The notes: generated from the sequence alone by a model not told the origin. Shown: positions 49,388-58,726, numbered from the stretch's first letter. The stretch: 64,000 nucleotides of DNA from Candidatus Protochlamydia phocaeensis (GCF_001545115.1 NZ_FCNU01000002.1:124001-188000); one strand, 5' to 3'. Numbers and translations are program-made.

Positions 49388-50528
49388 CCCTCAACAGTCG
49401 GAAGTCAGCCTTTACTTTCACATTCCTTTTTGTACTCGCAAATGCGAGTACTGCCATTTTTATGTCCTTCCAGACCAGAATCCCCTTAAGCAGCAGTTAT
49501 TAGAAGGCTTTGAGTTGGAGTGGAGGCGTCTGCTTCCGCTCTTACAAGGCAGAGAACTGGCAACGATTTACTTTGGCGGAGGCACGCCTTCGCTTTTTGG
49601 GCCGGACCGGATTAGCAAAGTCTTGGAATGGATAAGGACAGATCTGCCCTTTCAATCGCCTTCCATAGAAGTGACCTTGGAGGTGAATCCGGAAAATGCC
49701 TCATTGGACTTAATGCGCGAATACGCTCAGGCCGGCATAAACCGTGTCAGTTTAGGCATTCAAACACTAGATGCTGATTTGCTGACATTATTAGGACGCT
49801 TGCATAGTCCCCATCGGGCCATTCAAGCAGTGGAAGAGACCTATCGCGCCGGCATTGCCAATATTTCCATCGACCTTATGTACGATTTGCCCAGGCAATC
49901 TCTTAAACACTGGGAAGCCACGCTTCATACCATACAGGCCCTTCCCCTCTCACACTTGTCCCTGTATAATTTGACCATTGAGCCTCATACGCTCTTTTTC
50001 AAAAAACAGCAACAATTGCGGCCTCTCCTTCCCGATGAAGAAACGAGCCTAGCGATGTATGAGATGGCGATAGAGAAGCTGACAGAGCAAGGGCTTCTGC
50101 AATACGAAATCTCAGCTTTTGCCAAACCTGGGTTTTATTCCAGGCACAATACCGGATATTGGACAGCGCGTCCTTTTCTTGGATTCGGCCCTTCGGCTTT
50201 CAGTTATTGGCAAGGAAAGCGCTTTCAAAACATTGCCCATTTAGGCAAATATTGCGCGGCTTTGCGCCTAGATAAGTCGCCTGTGGATTTCGAAGAGCAG
50301 CTGGATCCCGAAGCCCACCGTCAGGAACTTTTAGTCATCCAACTGCGCTTGAGCTGCGGAGTGCAAATCCATGAATTCCAAAAGCGCCACGGCCTTCTAA
50401 ATGCGGAGACTAAAACAAGTATCGAAAGGCTTATCCACCAGGGATTTTTGCATAAGCAGGCAGATTGCCTGAAGCTGACCAAAAAGGGCGTCCTTTTCTA
50501 CGATACGGTTGCAACAGAACTCATTTAA
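49371..50528 (+). CDS. hemW: Radical SAM protein HemW (HemN-like)
   Basis: The 385-residue protein has the radical SAM cluster motif C21-x3-C25-x2-C28 in FCTRKCEYCHF, the YFGGGTPS glycine motif, and the HNxxYW motif (RHNTGYW) that marks HemW rather than HemN. HemW is a heme-binding protein thought to insert heme into respiratory enzymes. The start overlaps the CT053-like gene by 17 nt, suggesting coupling. It may be named coproporphyrinogen oxidase in databases, which is probably wrong. Confidence 0.9.
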   Translation: MLTIGNPQQSEVSLYFHIPFCTRKCEYCHFYVLPDQNPLKQQLLEGFELEWRRLLPLLQGRELATIYFGGGTPSLFGPDRISKVLEWIRTDLPFQSPSIEVTLEVNPENASLDLMREYAQAGINRVSLGIQTLDADLLTLLGRLHSPHRAIQAVEETYRAGIANISIDLMYDLPRQSLKHWEATLHTIQALPLSHLSLYNLTIEPHTLFFKKQQQLRPLLPDEETSLAMYEMAIEKLTEQGLLQYEISAFAKPGFYSRHNTGYWTARPFLGFGPSAFSYWQGKRFQNIAHLGKYCAALRLDKSPVDFEEQLDPEAHRQELLVIQLRLSCGVQIHEFQKRHGLLNAETKTSIERLIHQGFLHKQADCLKLTKKGVLFYDTVATELI

Positions 50529-50567
50529 ATAAAAGAATGGCCTTACTTATTTCGCGGAAATGGGAAA

Positions 50568-50721
50568 ACCTATGCCATAAGCGATTAGGATCTTACTTAC
50601 CCGGGTTCGGAGTTTTTTGCTCTTTCGATACGTCAAAGCCTAGGAGAGGAACAAAGGCAAGAGCTTTCCCGTCAGTCCAAAGGGCAAAAAACTCCAAACT
50701 CAGGTTACTTATAGCATAGGT
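50568..50721. repeat. Long imperfect inverted repeat
   Basis: ACCTATGCCATAAG (50568-50581) is the inverse complement of CTTATAGCATAGGT (50708-50721) at 13 of 14 positions. Inside, GTTCGGAGTTTTTTGC (about 50605-50620) matches inversely GCAAAAAACTCCAAAC (about 50684-50699). The left arm has an extra ~15 nt. It lies between convergent hemW and the rsmI-like gene, so it may act as bidirectional terminator or be a decayed MITE. Confidence 0.7.
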
Positions 50722-50734
50722 CGTTACTCGTCTT

Positions 50735-51454
50735 TTATTCCAAATGGAACAGGAAAATGGCCGGTTTTTTTTCTAAACTTGGCAAGGTACATTTTTTCCA
50801 ACTTTCAACTGTTTGGGAAATCACGCCTTGAGTGGGCATAGTCAGATCCCATGCCACTGCAAGCCACGCCTTATCGGGTAATATTTTCAGGAGGGAATCT
50901 AATGCTTGCATATTGCGATAGGGCGCCTCCATAAAAATTTGCGTCGCTTTATCCTGTCCGGCCAATTGAAGCAAATGTTTTATTTCAGCTTGGCGCTTAT
51001 CGGCTTCCTTGGCTAGGTAGCCATGGAAGAAAAACTTCTGCCCTGGCAGGCCCGATAACATGAGGGCCATTAAAATGGAAGAAGGCCCGACAAATGCTTG
51101 GATAGCAAGGCCTCTTTGTCTGGCTCGATGGACAAGCTTAGATCCGGGATCGGCAATGCAAGGCAATCCGGCATCCGATACGATTCCCCATCGCTCTCCT
51201 TTTATAATGGGCTCAAGCAAGAAATCTATATCGGCATCCGGAGTATGCTCATTAAAAAGGGCGATAGGAATTTCATTGGCAGGTTTTTTTGTTGCAAAAC
51301 GCTTCAAATAACGCCTTCCTTCTCCTTCACTTTCAGCTATGAGGCCATCCAAAGTTTGAACAGCCTTGGCCACGCTGGCAGGAAGAAAGATTTCGGCATA
51401 GCGATGATCGCCTAATAAATTAGGCAAAAGCAATAAGGTAGGTTTTTCACTCAT
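50735..51454 (-). CDS. RsmI-like SAM-dependent methyltransferase
   Basis: The 239-residue protein belongs to the tetrapyrrole-methylase superfamily, which includes 16S rRNA ribose methyltransferase RsmI. Recognisable are the N-terminal LLLPNLLGDHRYAEIFLP, VSDAGLPCIADPG (the family's GxPxxxDPG motif) and FVGPSSILMALMLSGLP. It is shorter than typical RsmI (about 285). Its gene order next to holA matches CT048/CT047. It could modify rRNA or another substrate. Confidence 0.75.
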   Translation of the reverse strand: MSEKPTLLLLPNLLGDHRYAEIFLPASVAKAVQTLDGLIAESEGEGRRYLKRFATKKPANEIPIALFNEHTPDADIDFLLEPIIKGERWGIVSDAGLPCIADPGSKLVHRARQRGLAIQAFVGPSSILMALMLSGLPGQKFFFHGYLAKEADKRQAEIKHLLQLAGQDKATQIFMEAPYRNMQALDSLLKILPDKAWLAVAWDLTMPTQGVISQTVESWKKCTLPSLEKKPAIFLFHLE

Positions 51455-51470
51455 AAAAAATAACTATTAA

Positions 51471-52502
51471 TTAAAGTTGGCGGGTTAATTGAGTCACTAA
51501 TAATTCGGCTAACAATCCTTCGTCAGCCTGAGAATTTTTGACGCGCATTTCCATGGCATCAATGGCCAGCAATCCTTGCTTGAAGGCCGCTAGACCATAT
51601 TGCTGAGCAAAGAAAAGATGGCGGTCTAATATGGTTCCTTTCATATAAGGAAATTCATGCGCAATGTCCGATGCCTGCTTGCCTTGATTGATTAACAGGC
51701 AGATTTGATAGTCGGTTTGAAACTGCGTCCGTATTTGACGCAGCAAAGGCAACAAGGCCTGGCCTTCCGCTAAGAGAGCCTGCACAATGCGGACTGCAGA
51801 AGCGGAATCTCGTCGAAAAAGGCTTTCTCCTAGCTGCCAAATGGTATCTGAAGATTGCGGAGTGCAAATTCTGCTGACATCTTGCAGCGTAATTTCCTTT
51901 CTGTCCCCTACATAGCAAAACAGCTTTTCTAATTCTTGCCCCAAGAGGGCAGAGTCCAAGCCCGCATATTTGACAAGCGCCTGGCAGACAGGATAAGCCA
52001 TTAACTTACGACCGGATATAGCCTGTTTGCTTACCCACTCTACTAAGCGTTTCTCCTTTTCCCAAGGCTTAATCTCTCCTAATTCTAAAATGACCCCTTC
52101 TTTTTCTGCTGCTTTATAAAAAGACGTCTGCTTTGATAAGCTCGAAGCGCTCAAAATAAAATAGAGAGAGCGATCTAAATGGGATAAACCTTTCTCCAAT
52201 TGTTCCAAAACAGGCTTTTTTAACTTCTCGGCCTGTTGGATATACAAGACCCGCTTATCTGCAAAAAAATTCTTTGAATACAGCTCGATCAACAGTTCTT
52301 CAGTGCCCAATTGAGCGCCATCGAAGGTTCTCACAGAAAATTCGCGCGCCTGTAAGTTTGGCGCAAGGAAACGGAGAACAAGCTCTATCGACTCACGGCA
52401 TTCGGGATGATCCTTTCCCAAAATGAGGTATAGCGGACTAAAATGATGGGGGGAAGCCCCTTCTAAATGCTTTTCAAAAGCACGCAGATTGTCGTATTTC
52501 AC
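51471..52502 (-). CDS. holA: DNA polymerase III subunit delta
   Basis: The 343-residue protein fits the HolA fold: an N-terminal AAA+-like domain starting PLYLILGKDHPEC without a functional P-loop, a middle region AKNFFADKRVLYIQQAEKL (summarised FFADKRVLYIQQ), and a C-terminal collar domain with LLRQIRTQFQ. It opens the beta clamp and works with the delta' subunit encoded at 4953-6062. It begins just 51 nt after a tiny basic gene, which may share its transcript. CT047 is its probable counterpart. Confidence 0.85.
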   Translation of the reverse strand: MKYDNLRAFEKHLEGASPHHFSPLYLILGKDHPECRESIELVLRFLAPNLQAREFSVRTFDGAQLGTEELLIELYSKNFFADKRVLYIQQAEKLKKPVLEQLEKGLSHLDRSLYFILSASSLSKQTSFYKAAEKEGVILELGEIKPWEKEKRLVEWVSKQAISGRKLMAYPVCQALVKYAGLDSALLGQELEKLFCYVGDRKEITLQDVSRICTPQSSDTIWQLGESLFRRDSASAVRIVQALLAEGQALLPLLRQIRTQFQTDYQICLLINQGKQASDIAHEFPYMKGTILDRHLFFAQQYGLAAFKQGLLAIDAMEMRVKNSQADEGLLAELLVTQLTRQL

Positions 52503-52553
52503 GGAATTCTATTGAGTTAATTTCCAATAGCATACTCGAAAGGAATAAATGTT

Positions 52554-52724
52554 TCAACTTTTGGTCTTTCCCGCTTGATTTTGCCTCCGCTTGAGCTGCG
52601 CTCTTTTCCATCCTTCAGCCGTTTGAATGCGTTGAGTCTTTAAAGAAGATTTTTGTTTCTCGTGAGCCTGTGGCTCGGATTCGGACGCAGATTTGTCTTT
52701 AATTTCTTCTTTCTTAGGCACCAT
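52554..52724 (-). CDS. Small basic protein (56 residues) at the hctB-like position
   Basis: A very strong ribosome binding site, GGAGGTGG, sits about 5 nt upstream of the ATG at 52724. The product starts MVPKKEEIKDKSASE, has a charged Glu/Lys/Ser-rich N-terminal half and a strongly basic end (WKRAQLKRRQNQAGKTKS). Nothing overlaps it. In C. trachomatis the histone-like gene hctB (CT046) lies between pepA and the holA-like CT047, so this gene is in the same neighbourhood, but it lacks the Ala/Lys repeats of Hc2. It may bind nucleic acid; the function is unknown. Confidence 0.65.
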   Translation of the reverse strand: MVPKKEEIKDKSASESEPQAHEKQKSSLKTQRIQTAEGWKRAQLKRRQNQAGKTKS

Positions 52725-52911
52725 AACCACCTCCGGTTGCCTAAGCTAAGTGCAACTTTTATGCCATTTCCATAGAGCCGGCATTGGCTAATCGAAATAA
52801 ACTAGACTAAAACTCCCCTGATCGGTAAAATCCTTGCGCTTTTAGGCTTAAATCTTTAAAGTGCAAAGAATTTGGAATAAAATCATTACATTTTTTACTA
52901 ATGGGTTATCT

Positions 52912-53358
52912 ATGTCTTATTCTGTAAATAGCGCCTTTCCCCCTGATTCCAATGCGTATGATTTTCCTAACCCAAACGCCGCTTCCCCTGCTAAATACCT
53001 AGGCTATCCCAGTCAATATGATTATCTGATTGATGATACAAAACCACAAGATTCTCATCGCCTCAATGAATTCTGCACCGTGAGCGCTTCCAATCCAACG
53101 CCTAATATAGATAGTCTTAAGCATAAAGTAATCGTGCAACACGAAAGCGACATGCACGCCAATAGGGATAAAATGCCCCCTCCCACCTCGGCCACTTTCA
53201 CTTCCGCCAATCCGCCTTCTAAAACCGTCGCACTCGCCAATCGAACGGACAAATCCGCAAAACCATCAATGATGGTGCATCCGTCCTCCCTGCATTCTTT
53301 TAAAGCAATCCTCCCTGCACCGCATGGACTGTCAAAGAGCTTAGAAGGAAAGAAATAA
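52912..53358 (+). CDS. Hypothetical low-complexity protein
   Basis: I do not recognise this 148-residue protein. It is rich in Pro, Ser, Asn and Ala, predicted largely disordered, and has no signal peptide or membrane segment. I chose the ATG at 52912; an upstream GTG at 52861 would add 17 hydrophobic residues (IWNKIITFFTNGL), which could instead be a real N-terminal anchor. It lies alone between two minus-strand units. The composition resembles disordered type III substrates, but no motif supports that. Confidence 0.45.
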   Translation: MSYSVNSAFPPDSNAYDFPNPNAASPAKYLGYPSQYDYLIDDTKPQDSHRLNEFCTVSASNPTPNIDSLKHKVIVQHESDMHANRDKMPPPTSATFTSANPPSKTVALANRTDKSAKPSMMVHPSSLHSFKAILPAPHGLSKSLEGKK

Positions 53359-53483
53359 GAGCGGACGGCAAACGAGGCAGACAACTCACGCAGAAGCTCA
53401 AAAATGCTACACCTTGGACAGAGAGGCAAGCCATTTTTGCCTTTGCTAAAATTCTTGACTGACATAAACAACCGGAAATAGTT

Positions 53484-55154
53484 TTATCCTAAGCGGACTT
53501 GCTTGGCTAATTGAAAAGCCGCCTGTGTAAAGGCGTTTTTGGCCTCTTCCTCGAAGCAGATTGCATTGATCTGGAGAGGAGTAAGCTGCTCTTGCTCGCT
53601 AATATATTGTGCACGGGCCACAATTTTGATCTTCGAATTGAGTTGGCGGGCTATTTGTATGATGTGTATTGTCTCAGCCACTTCCGGAATCGTAATGACT
53701 AATAAAGCGGCTTCTTCCACATGAGCGGCTTTCAGCAAATCCAGCTGAGACGCATCTCCAAAAATCCCTCTTTGATTGCTTTCCCGAAGCTGAGCAATGG
53801 TATCAACATTGCTATCAATCACCGTCAAGTCAAAATTAAGCTTTTTAAGCACATCCGCCACACTTCGCCCAATTGGACCGAATCCCACAATAACAGCTTT
53901 ATGAGATTTAGAAGCGGACATGTTAGCCAAATCAAAAGGAGGAATTCCTCCGGAATTTTTAAAATATGGTTTAAAATAATTTAAACCTTTAAAAAGGAGT
54001 GGGTTAACAGAGATAGAAATCAAGGCGCAAGACACAATGATGTCATAGCCTTCATCCGGAAGAAGATGAAATTTCAACGCTTCTTCGCACAGGATGAAGG
54101 AAAATTCTCCTATTTGGGCCAATGCTAAGGCAATAGTCAAAGCGACGGGGACAGGATAATGCAATCCTCGGACAATGAGATAAGCCGTTAAAGGCTTAAT
54201 CACCAAAATAATGGCAATGAGGCCGATAAAAAAGGCAAAGTGATCCAAAATGGCTGCCGGATTAAAGATCATGCCAACAGATAAAAAGAAAATAACGGAA
54301 AAGGCATCTTTCATGGGCAGAGCGTGAGCGGAGGCTTGATGACGTACATGCGTCTGCCCAATAATCATTCCTGCAATAAAAGCGCCAAGGGCAATGGAGG
54401 TTCCAAAAACCAAAGCGGATCCAGTTGCAATAACAAAGGTCAGAGCAAGCAATGTTAAGGTAAACAATTCATGAGAACGCAAGCGGGCAACATGCATTAA
54501 AATAAGAGAGACCAATTTATGGCCCCACGTAAACATGAAAAGAATCAACAATAAAAATTTCGCGATAATTATCACAACAGAGCTGGCTACAGTGAATACA
54601 GATAGATGCGCTCCGGAAAAGAAACTGGCTAGTACGGGAATTAACACGAGGACAAAAACCGTTAAAATATCTTCAACGATCAGCCAACCGACAGCAATAT
54701 GCCCCTGTATAGTATTAAGAAGATGATTGTCTGTTAAAACGCGAACAAGAACAACCGTACTGGCCACTCCGATTGCTAGACCTATCGTTACCCCTGATGC
54801 TAAAGACCAGCCGACAGCATAAACAAGCCCGATTCCTACAATTGCCGATACAGCCGTCTGAACAATGGCTCCCGGAATGGCCACATTTTTGACTTTAAGA
54901 AGATCTTTCCATTTTAAATGCAAACCGACATTAAAAAGCATGAGGACAACGCCGATTTCAGCCAATTGCTCGGAAATCGTGACATCCGCTACATAGCCTG
55001 GAGAGTAAGGACCAATACTATACCCTGCTAGCAAATAACCCAAAATGGGAGAAAGCTTAAGACGCTGAGTGATATAGCCTAGCACGCTAGCTAAGGCAAA
55101 TCCCACAGCTAAAATCAAAAGAATTTTAAGATTATAAGATTCAGCGCTAACCAT
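53484..55154 (-). CDS. CPA2 family cation:proton antiporter with TrkA-N domain
   Basis: The 556-residue protein has about 12 membrane helices in residues 1-390, with the family's SPILGYLLAG motif and the ALAQIGEFSF segment, then a cytoplasmic Rossmann TrkA-N/RCK domain (HKAVIVGFGPIGRSVADVL) that binds NAD(H) or nucleotides. It resembles YbaL/KefB. Its likely role is potassium or sodium exchange for protons in pH and ion homeostasis. No KefF/KefG partner is nearby. Confidence 0.9.
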   Translation of the reverse strand: MVSAESYNLKILLILAVGFALASVLGYITQRLKLSPILGYLLAGYSIGPYSPGYVADVTISEQLAEIGVVLMLFNVGLHLKWKDLLKVKNVAIPGAIVQTAVSAIVGIGLVYAVGWSLASGVTIGLAIGVASTVVLVRVLTDNHLLNTIQGHIAVGWLIVEDILTVFVLVLIPVLASFFSGAHLSVFTVASSVVIIIAKFLLLILFMFTWGHKLVSLILMHVARLRSHELFTLTLLALTFVIATGSALVFGTSIALGAFIAGMIIGQTHVRHQASAHALPMKDAFSVIFFLSVGMIFNPAAILDHFAFFIGLIAIILVIKPLTAYLIVRGLHYPVPVALTIALALAQIGEFSFILCEEALKFHLLPDEGYDIIVSCALISISVNPLLFKGLNYFKPYFKNSGGIPPFDLANMSASKSHKAVIVGFGPIGRSVADVLKKLNFDLTVIDSNVDTIAQLRESNQRGIFGDASQLDLLKAAHVEEAALLVITIPEVAETIHIIQIARQLNSKIKIVARAQYISEQEQLTPLQINAICFEEEAKNAFTQAAFQLAKQVRLG

Positions 55155-55447
55155 GACAGTTCAATTTGATGATTCAAACTTGTCATGCTTGTTTTTTTTT
55201 ACATTTAAAGCAAGCGAATTAAAATTTATTTGAAATTTAAGGCTAAGGCACGCTTCTCTTTAGGAGTCAAATCACTAATTTCCAAACTGTTACATTAAAT
55301 GCAAGCTTGTGATTTAGAAGAGGGGAGATTAAAAGTCCTAATGACCTAGATTCTTAACATCCAAGCCAAACAAAGAGCTAACATTCAATCGGCAAAACAA
55401 GCGCGGCTTGTACAGCCGCGCAATTCTTCGCTGGTCTTTCGCTTCAA
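55155..55447. other. Intergenic gap with a repeat copy
   Basis: It holds the antiporter promoter and a repeat copy at about 55329-55360 (TTAAAAGTCCTAATGACCTAGATTCT, split as TTAAAAGTCCTAATG and ACCTAGATTCT). It also contains GCGCGGCTTGTACAGCCGCGC around 55402-55422, a perfect inverted repeat GCGCGGCT/AGCCGCGC, which probably terminates the 34-residue gene on the minus strand. Confidence 0.5.
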
Positions 55448-55552
55448 TTATTCTTCTAATTTTTCTAATTTAGCCCCACCCTTTTTGCCTTTTTTACCCA
55501 CTTTTTTGCCTTTGCCTTTTTGACCTTCCCGGTCTATTTTTCGTTTAGCCAT
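55448..55552 (-). CDS. Tiny Lys/Gly-rich basic protein (34 residues)
   Basis: A near-perfect ribosome binding site (AAGGAGGTGTC) lies 6-10 nt before the ATG at 55552. The product starts MAKRKIDREGQKGKGKK, continues with VGKKGKKGG and ends AKLEKLEE. It is about one third Lys and one quarter Gly. The gene is 67 nt downstream of asd on the same strand and is followed by a strong GC-rich hairpin. The layout is that of a real expressed gene. It may bind nucleic acid or ribosomes; I do not recognise a family. Confidence 0.65.
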   Translation of the reverse strand: MAKRKIDREGQKGKGKKVGKKGKKGGAKLEKLEE

Positions 55553-55619
55553 CTGACACCTCCTTTTGTGTTTTGAGGGACGTCAATGGCTATGCAAAGA
55601 GCGTGCCAATTTGAGAAGA

Positions 55620-56687
55620 TTACCAGAAAACCCAGCCTTTTTTTACTAATAGCTCGGCATTAAGCAGGGCTGCGCCCGCTGCTCCACGCACGGTATTATG
55701 CGAAAGCAGCGTAAATTTGTAGTCTAAAAGCGGACACGAACGAAGCTGACCAATGCTAACAGCCATTTCTTTATCAAGAGAGCGATGCAAGAGGGGCTGG
55801 GGATAAGTGGGTTCTTCAAAAAAGTGCAAAGGTTGGAAAGGAGCGGAAGGAAGTTGAAGCTGCTGCGGCTCGCCAGAAAAATCATTCCATGCGTGAATGA
55901 GTTCTTGCCGCGAGGCTTTTTGTTTGAGCTTCACTGATAGGCAAGCTAGATGTCCATTTGTCACAGCCACGCGATTGCATTGCGCGCTGATTTTTAAAGG
56001 GATTTCTTGAATTCCTTGTTCGCTTAGTTTCCCTAAAATTTTCAAGGGTTCTTTTTCAATTTTCTCTTCCTCCCCTGAAATAAAAGGAATGACATTATCC
56101 AAAATGTCCAAGCTTCCCACTCCTGGATAACCCGCACCGGACACAGCCTGCAAGGTTACGGCATGGACAGCCTCTAGGCCAAAACGGTCGAATAGAGGCT
56201 TGAGAGCTAGCGTTAAACCGATCACGGAACAATTGGGATTGGTAATGATTTTTCCTTTAGCGAAAGGCTGCTTTTTGGCCAACTCTAAGTGATCCGCGTT
56301 TACCTCGCCAATCACAAGAGGGACCTGCGGATTTAAGCGGTGATTGCGGGAATTAGACACCACAAGAAAGCCTGCTTCGGCAAAGCGCCATTCAATTTCC
56401 CCTGCCACCGATGCATCTAATGCGGAAAAGACTAGCGAACAGCTGATATTCGGCTCGCAAGCTTGCACGGTCATTTGGGCAATGGCAGGCGGCAAAGGGG
56501 TAGGCATGAGCCAATGGACCGCCTCTCCATACGCTTTGCCAGCAGAACGCTCCGATGCGCATAGGGCAACAATTTGAAACCAAGGATGCCTTTCTAAAAG
56601 CTGAACAATTTTTTGTCCTATGCATCCCGTTGCCCCTAAAATGGCAACGGGGATCTTATCGCGAAAATAAAAATCGGAGCTTATCAT
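55620..56687 (-). CDS. asd: Aspartate-semialdehyde dehydrogenase
   Basis: The 355-residue enzyme reduces aspartyl phosphate for lysine/diaminopimelate, threonine and methionine synthesis. It has the NADP-binding GATGCIGQKI motif, Cys153 in TNPNCSVIGL, a VSGAGYPG segment and SGEEEKIEKEPLKILG, the form found in the archaeal/fungal-like branch. It starts 26 nt after pepA, probably in the same ssb-pepA-asd transcript. In chlamydiae DAP is needed for peptidoglycan-like material. Confidence 0.92.
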   Translation of the reverse strand: MISSDFYFRDKIPVAILGATGCIGQKIVQLLERHPWFQIVALCASERSAGKAYGEAVHWLMPTPLPPAIAQMTVQACEPNISCSLVFSALDASVAGEIEWRFAEAGFLVVSNSRNHRLNPQVPLVIGEVNADHLELAKKQPFAKGKIITNPNCSVIGLTLALKPLFDRFGLEAVHAVTLQAVSGAGYPGVGSLDILDNVIPFISGEEEKIEKEPLKILGKLSEQGIQEIPLKISAQCNRVAVTNGHLACLSVKLKQKASRQELIHAWNDFSGEPQQLQLPSAPFQPLHFFEEPTYPQPLLHRSLDKEMAVSIGQLRSCPLLDYKFTLLSHNTVRGAAGAALLNAELLVKKGWVFW

Positions 56688-56713
56688 AGCCTGACCGCCT
56701 GCTTATTTAAGAC

Positions 56714-58207
56714 TTATTTAGAAAGCCCTTTTAATAATTCCACAATCAAGCGGACGCCGACTCCTGTCGCATACTTGGGCAAATATTTCTTGGCTTCAGT
56801 GACATAAGCTGTACCGGCAATATCCAAATGCGCCCATGGAATGCTGTCATCCACAAAATAGCGAAGGAATGTCGCAGCAACACAAGAGCTTGCCGAACGG
56901 CCATTCCAGCTCTTAATATCGGCAATATCGGATTTAAGCTTATCCTTGTATTCTTCATACAGAGGCATCCTCCATAAGCGCTCATAAGTCTTTTCTCCCG
57001 CTTGCATGAGAGCCTCGGCCAATTTATCATCGTTGCTCATCAATCCAGACGCTTCCGATCCCAAAGAGATTTCAATTGCTCCTGTTAAGGTCGCAATATC
57101 GATCAAGCGTGTAGGATTAAGCTTTTGTACAGCATAGGACAAAGCATCCGCCAAAATCAATCGCCCTTCCGCATCCGAGTTCATCATTTCAACCGTTTTG
57201 CCTGCATGACTTGTATACACATCGCCAGGCTTAAAGCTGTTCGCATCTATGCTGTTTTCGGTCGATGGAACAACGATTGTAAAATTGACCTTAAGGCCAA
57301 GGTGGCAAACAGCTAGCAAAGCGCCGAAACAAGCAGCGGCTCCCGACATATCGCATTTCATTGTTTCCATGCCGCCTGTCGGCTTTAAATTAAGTCCACC
57401 CGTATCATAGGTAATGCCCTTACCAACCATTACCGTATGGTCCTTAGACTTTGGATTGCCTCTATATTCCATAATGATGAAGGCCGGATCAAGCGAGGAA
57501 CCGCGGTTGACCGCTAATAGAAGCCCCATTTTTTCTTTTTCAATGTGCTTTTTATCAAAAACGGTTGTTTTAATTTTCGCATACTCTTTCTCAAGCCCAC
57601 GCGCACATTGCACTAAATATTGCGGTGTTACCTCATCGGCATTGCCATTGATCAAATCGCGCGCATAATAGACTCCGTCGCATACGGCAAAAATCTCTTC
57701 TGCAATTTCCAACACCTCTTTATCCAGCCCTATAAACGTGATTTTTTGCAGCAGGCTGCCGTCTTCCGCTTCTTCGGGATTTTGATGCTTGAGGCGGTCG
57801 AAAATATAATTAGGGAGCAATACCCCTTCACAGACGCCTTCTGCAATAAGTTCATCGCTTAAATGAGCAGATTGAGGAAGGACTACATTAAGCTCTTTTA
57901 ACCTTTTCCCCAGGCAGCTCTTTGTCACCCCTCCATAGCATTTCCTCAGCGTTTCAACCGTCAGTTTTTGCTGAGGGCCTAAGCCTACCAAAATGACCCG
58001 CTTTTCAGGCTGTCCGTCGAGGTAGAGATAAAGAATCTCTCCTTCCTTTCCTTTGAAATCGCCTGTTTTTAAGGCTACGTTCAAAAGAGGATTCTGCAAA
58101 GTCTGATCCGCAGCAGGTTCCGGATGGACATTTCCTTTCCAAAAAGGAATAACAAGCGCATCCGCTTTTTTTCTTTTATCAAAGTGGGAGGCAAAGGCAA
58201 ATTCCAT
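56714..58207 (-). CDS. pepA: Leucyl aminopeptidase (M17)
   Basis: The 497-residue cytosolic metallo-aminopeptidase has the metal-binding motifs VGKGITYDTGGLNLKP and the M17 signature NSDAEGRLILADAL. Length is normal. It follows ssb by 18 nt, as in CT044/CT045, and precedes asd. It releases N-terminal residues from peptides; E. coli PepA also binds DNA, but nothing here shows that. Confidence 0.96.
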   Translation of the reverse strand: MEFAFASHFDKRKKADALVIPFWKGNVHPEPAADQTLQNPLLNVALKTGDFKGKEGEILYLYLDGQPEKRVILVGLGPQQKLTVETLRKCYGGVTKSCLGKRLKELNVVLPQSAHLSDELIAEGVCEGVLLPNYIFDRLKHQNPEEAEDGSLLQKITFIGLDKEVLEIAEEIFAVCDGVYYARDLINGNADEVTPQYLVQCARGLEKEYAKIKTTVFDKKHIEKEKMGLLLAVNRGSSLDPAFIIMEYRGNPKSKDHTVMVGKGITYDTGGLNLKPTGGMETMKCDMSGAAACFGALLAVCHLGLKVNFTIVVPSTENSIDANSFKPGDVYTSHAGKTVEMMNSDAEGRLILADALSYAVQKLNPTRLIDIATLTGAIEISLGSEASGLMSNDDKLAEALMQAGEKTYERLWRMPLYEEYKDKLKSDIADIKSWNGRSASSCVAATFLRYFVDDSIPWAHLDIAGTAYVTEAKKYLPKYATGVGVRLIVELLKGLSK

Positions 58208-58225
58208 GATATTCTCCAGTGATCA

Positions 58226-58726
58226 TTAAAAAGGAAGGGCATCATCATCCAAGGACGCATGAGAAGAGCTATTCCCTTGTCCCGAATGGCTATAGGAAGA
58301 CGTTCCATAAGACGCTTGGGGCTTATGGTAAGAAGTCGATTGGAATTGATCCTCGTATCCTCCTTGCTCATGTGTTGCAGACCCCTGCTGGGCAGGCTCT
58401 CCGTTGCGGTCTGATTTACCAAAAGGACTGAATTCGATCATTTCGGCTGTCACTTCCAAGCTAATTTGCGTGCGCCCTTCTTTGTCCGTATAGCTAGAAG
58501 GAGGATTCAATTTTCCCATCACCACAACAGCGCTTCCCTTTTTTAGATAGGAAATAATTTTATCAAAACGATCTCCCCACACTGTGACCCGAACCCAAAT
58601 AGTCACGTCTTCTTTACCCTTGCGATGATTTGTTGCAATGTTGAATGTTGTGACTTTTTGACCGCTAGGTGTAAAGCGCGTTTCTGGATCTTTACCCAAG
58701 TGTCCGGCGATATGTACAATAAACAT
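58226..58726 (-). CDS. ssb: Single-stranded DNA-binding protein
   Basis: The 166-residue protein starts MFIVHIAGHLGKDPETR with the OB fold to about residue 110, then a Ser/Gln/Gly-rich tail ending DDDALPF, the acidic tip that recruits replication proteins. I chose the ATG at 58726 because AGAGGGTG precedes it; the longer frame to 58774 has a Cys-rich leader unlike SSB. It heads the ssb-pepA-asd run. A 17-bp perfect palindrome lies 20 nt upstream. Confidence 0.95.
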   Translation of the reverse strand: MFIVHIAGHLGKDPETRFTPSGQKVTTFNIATNHRKGKEDVTIWVRVTVWGDRFDKIISYLKKGSAVVVMGKLNPPSSYTDKEGRTQISLEVTAEMIEFSPFGKSDRNGEPAQQGSATHEQGGYEDQFQSTSYHKPQASYGTSSYSHSGQGNSSSHASLDDDALPF

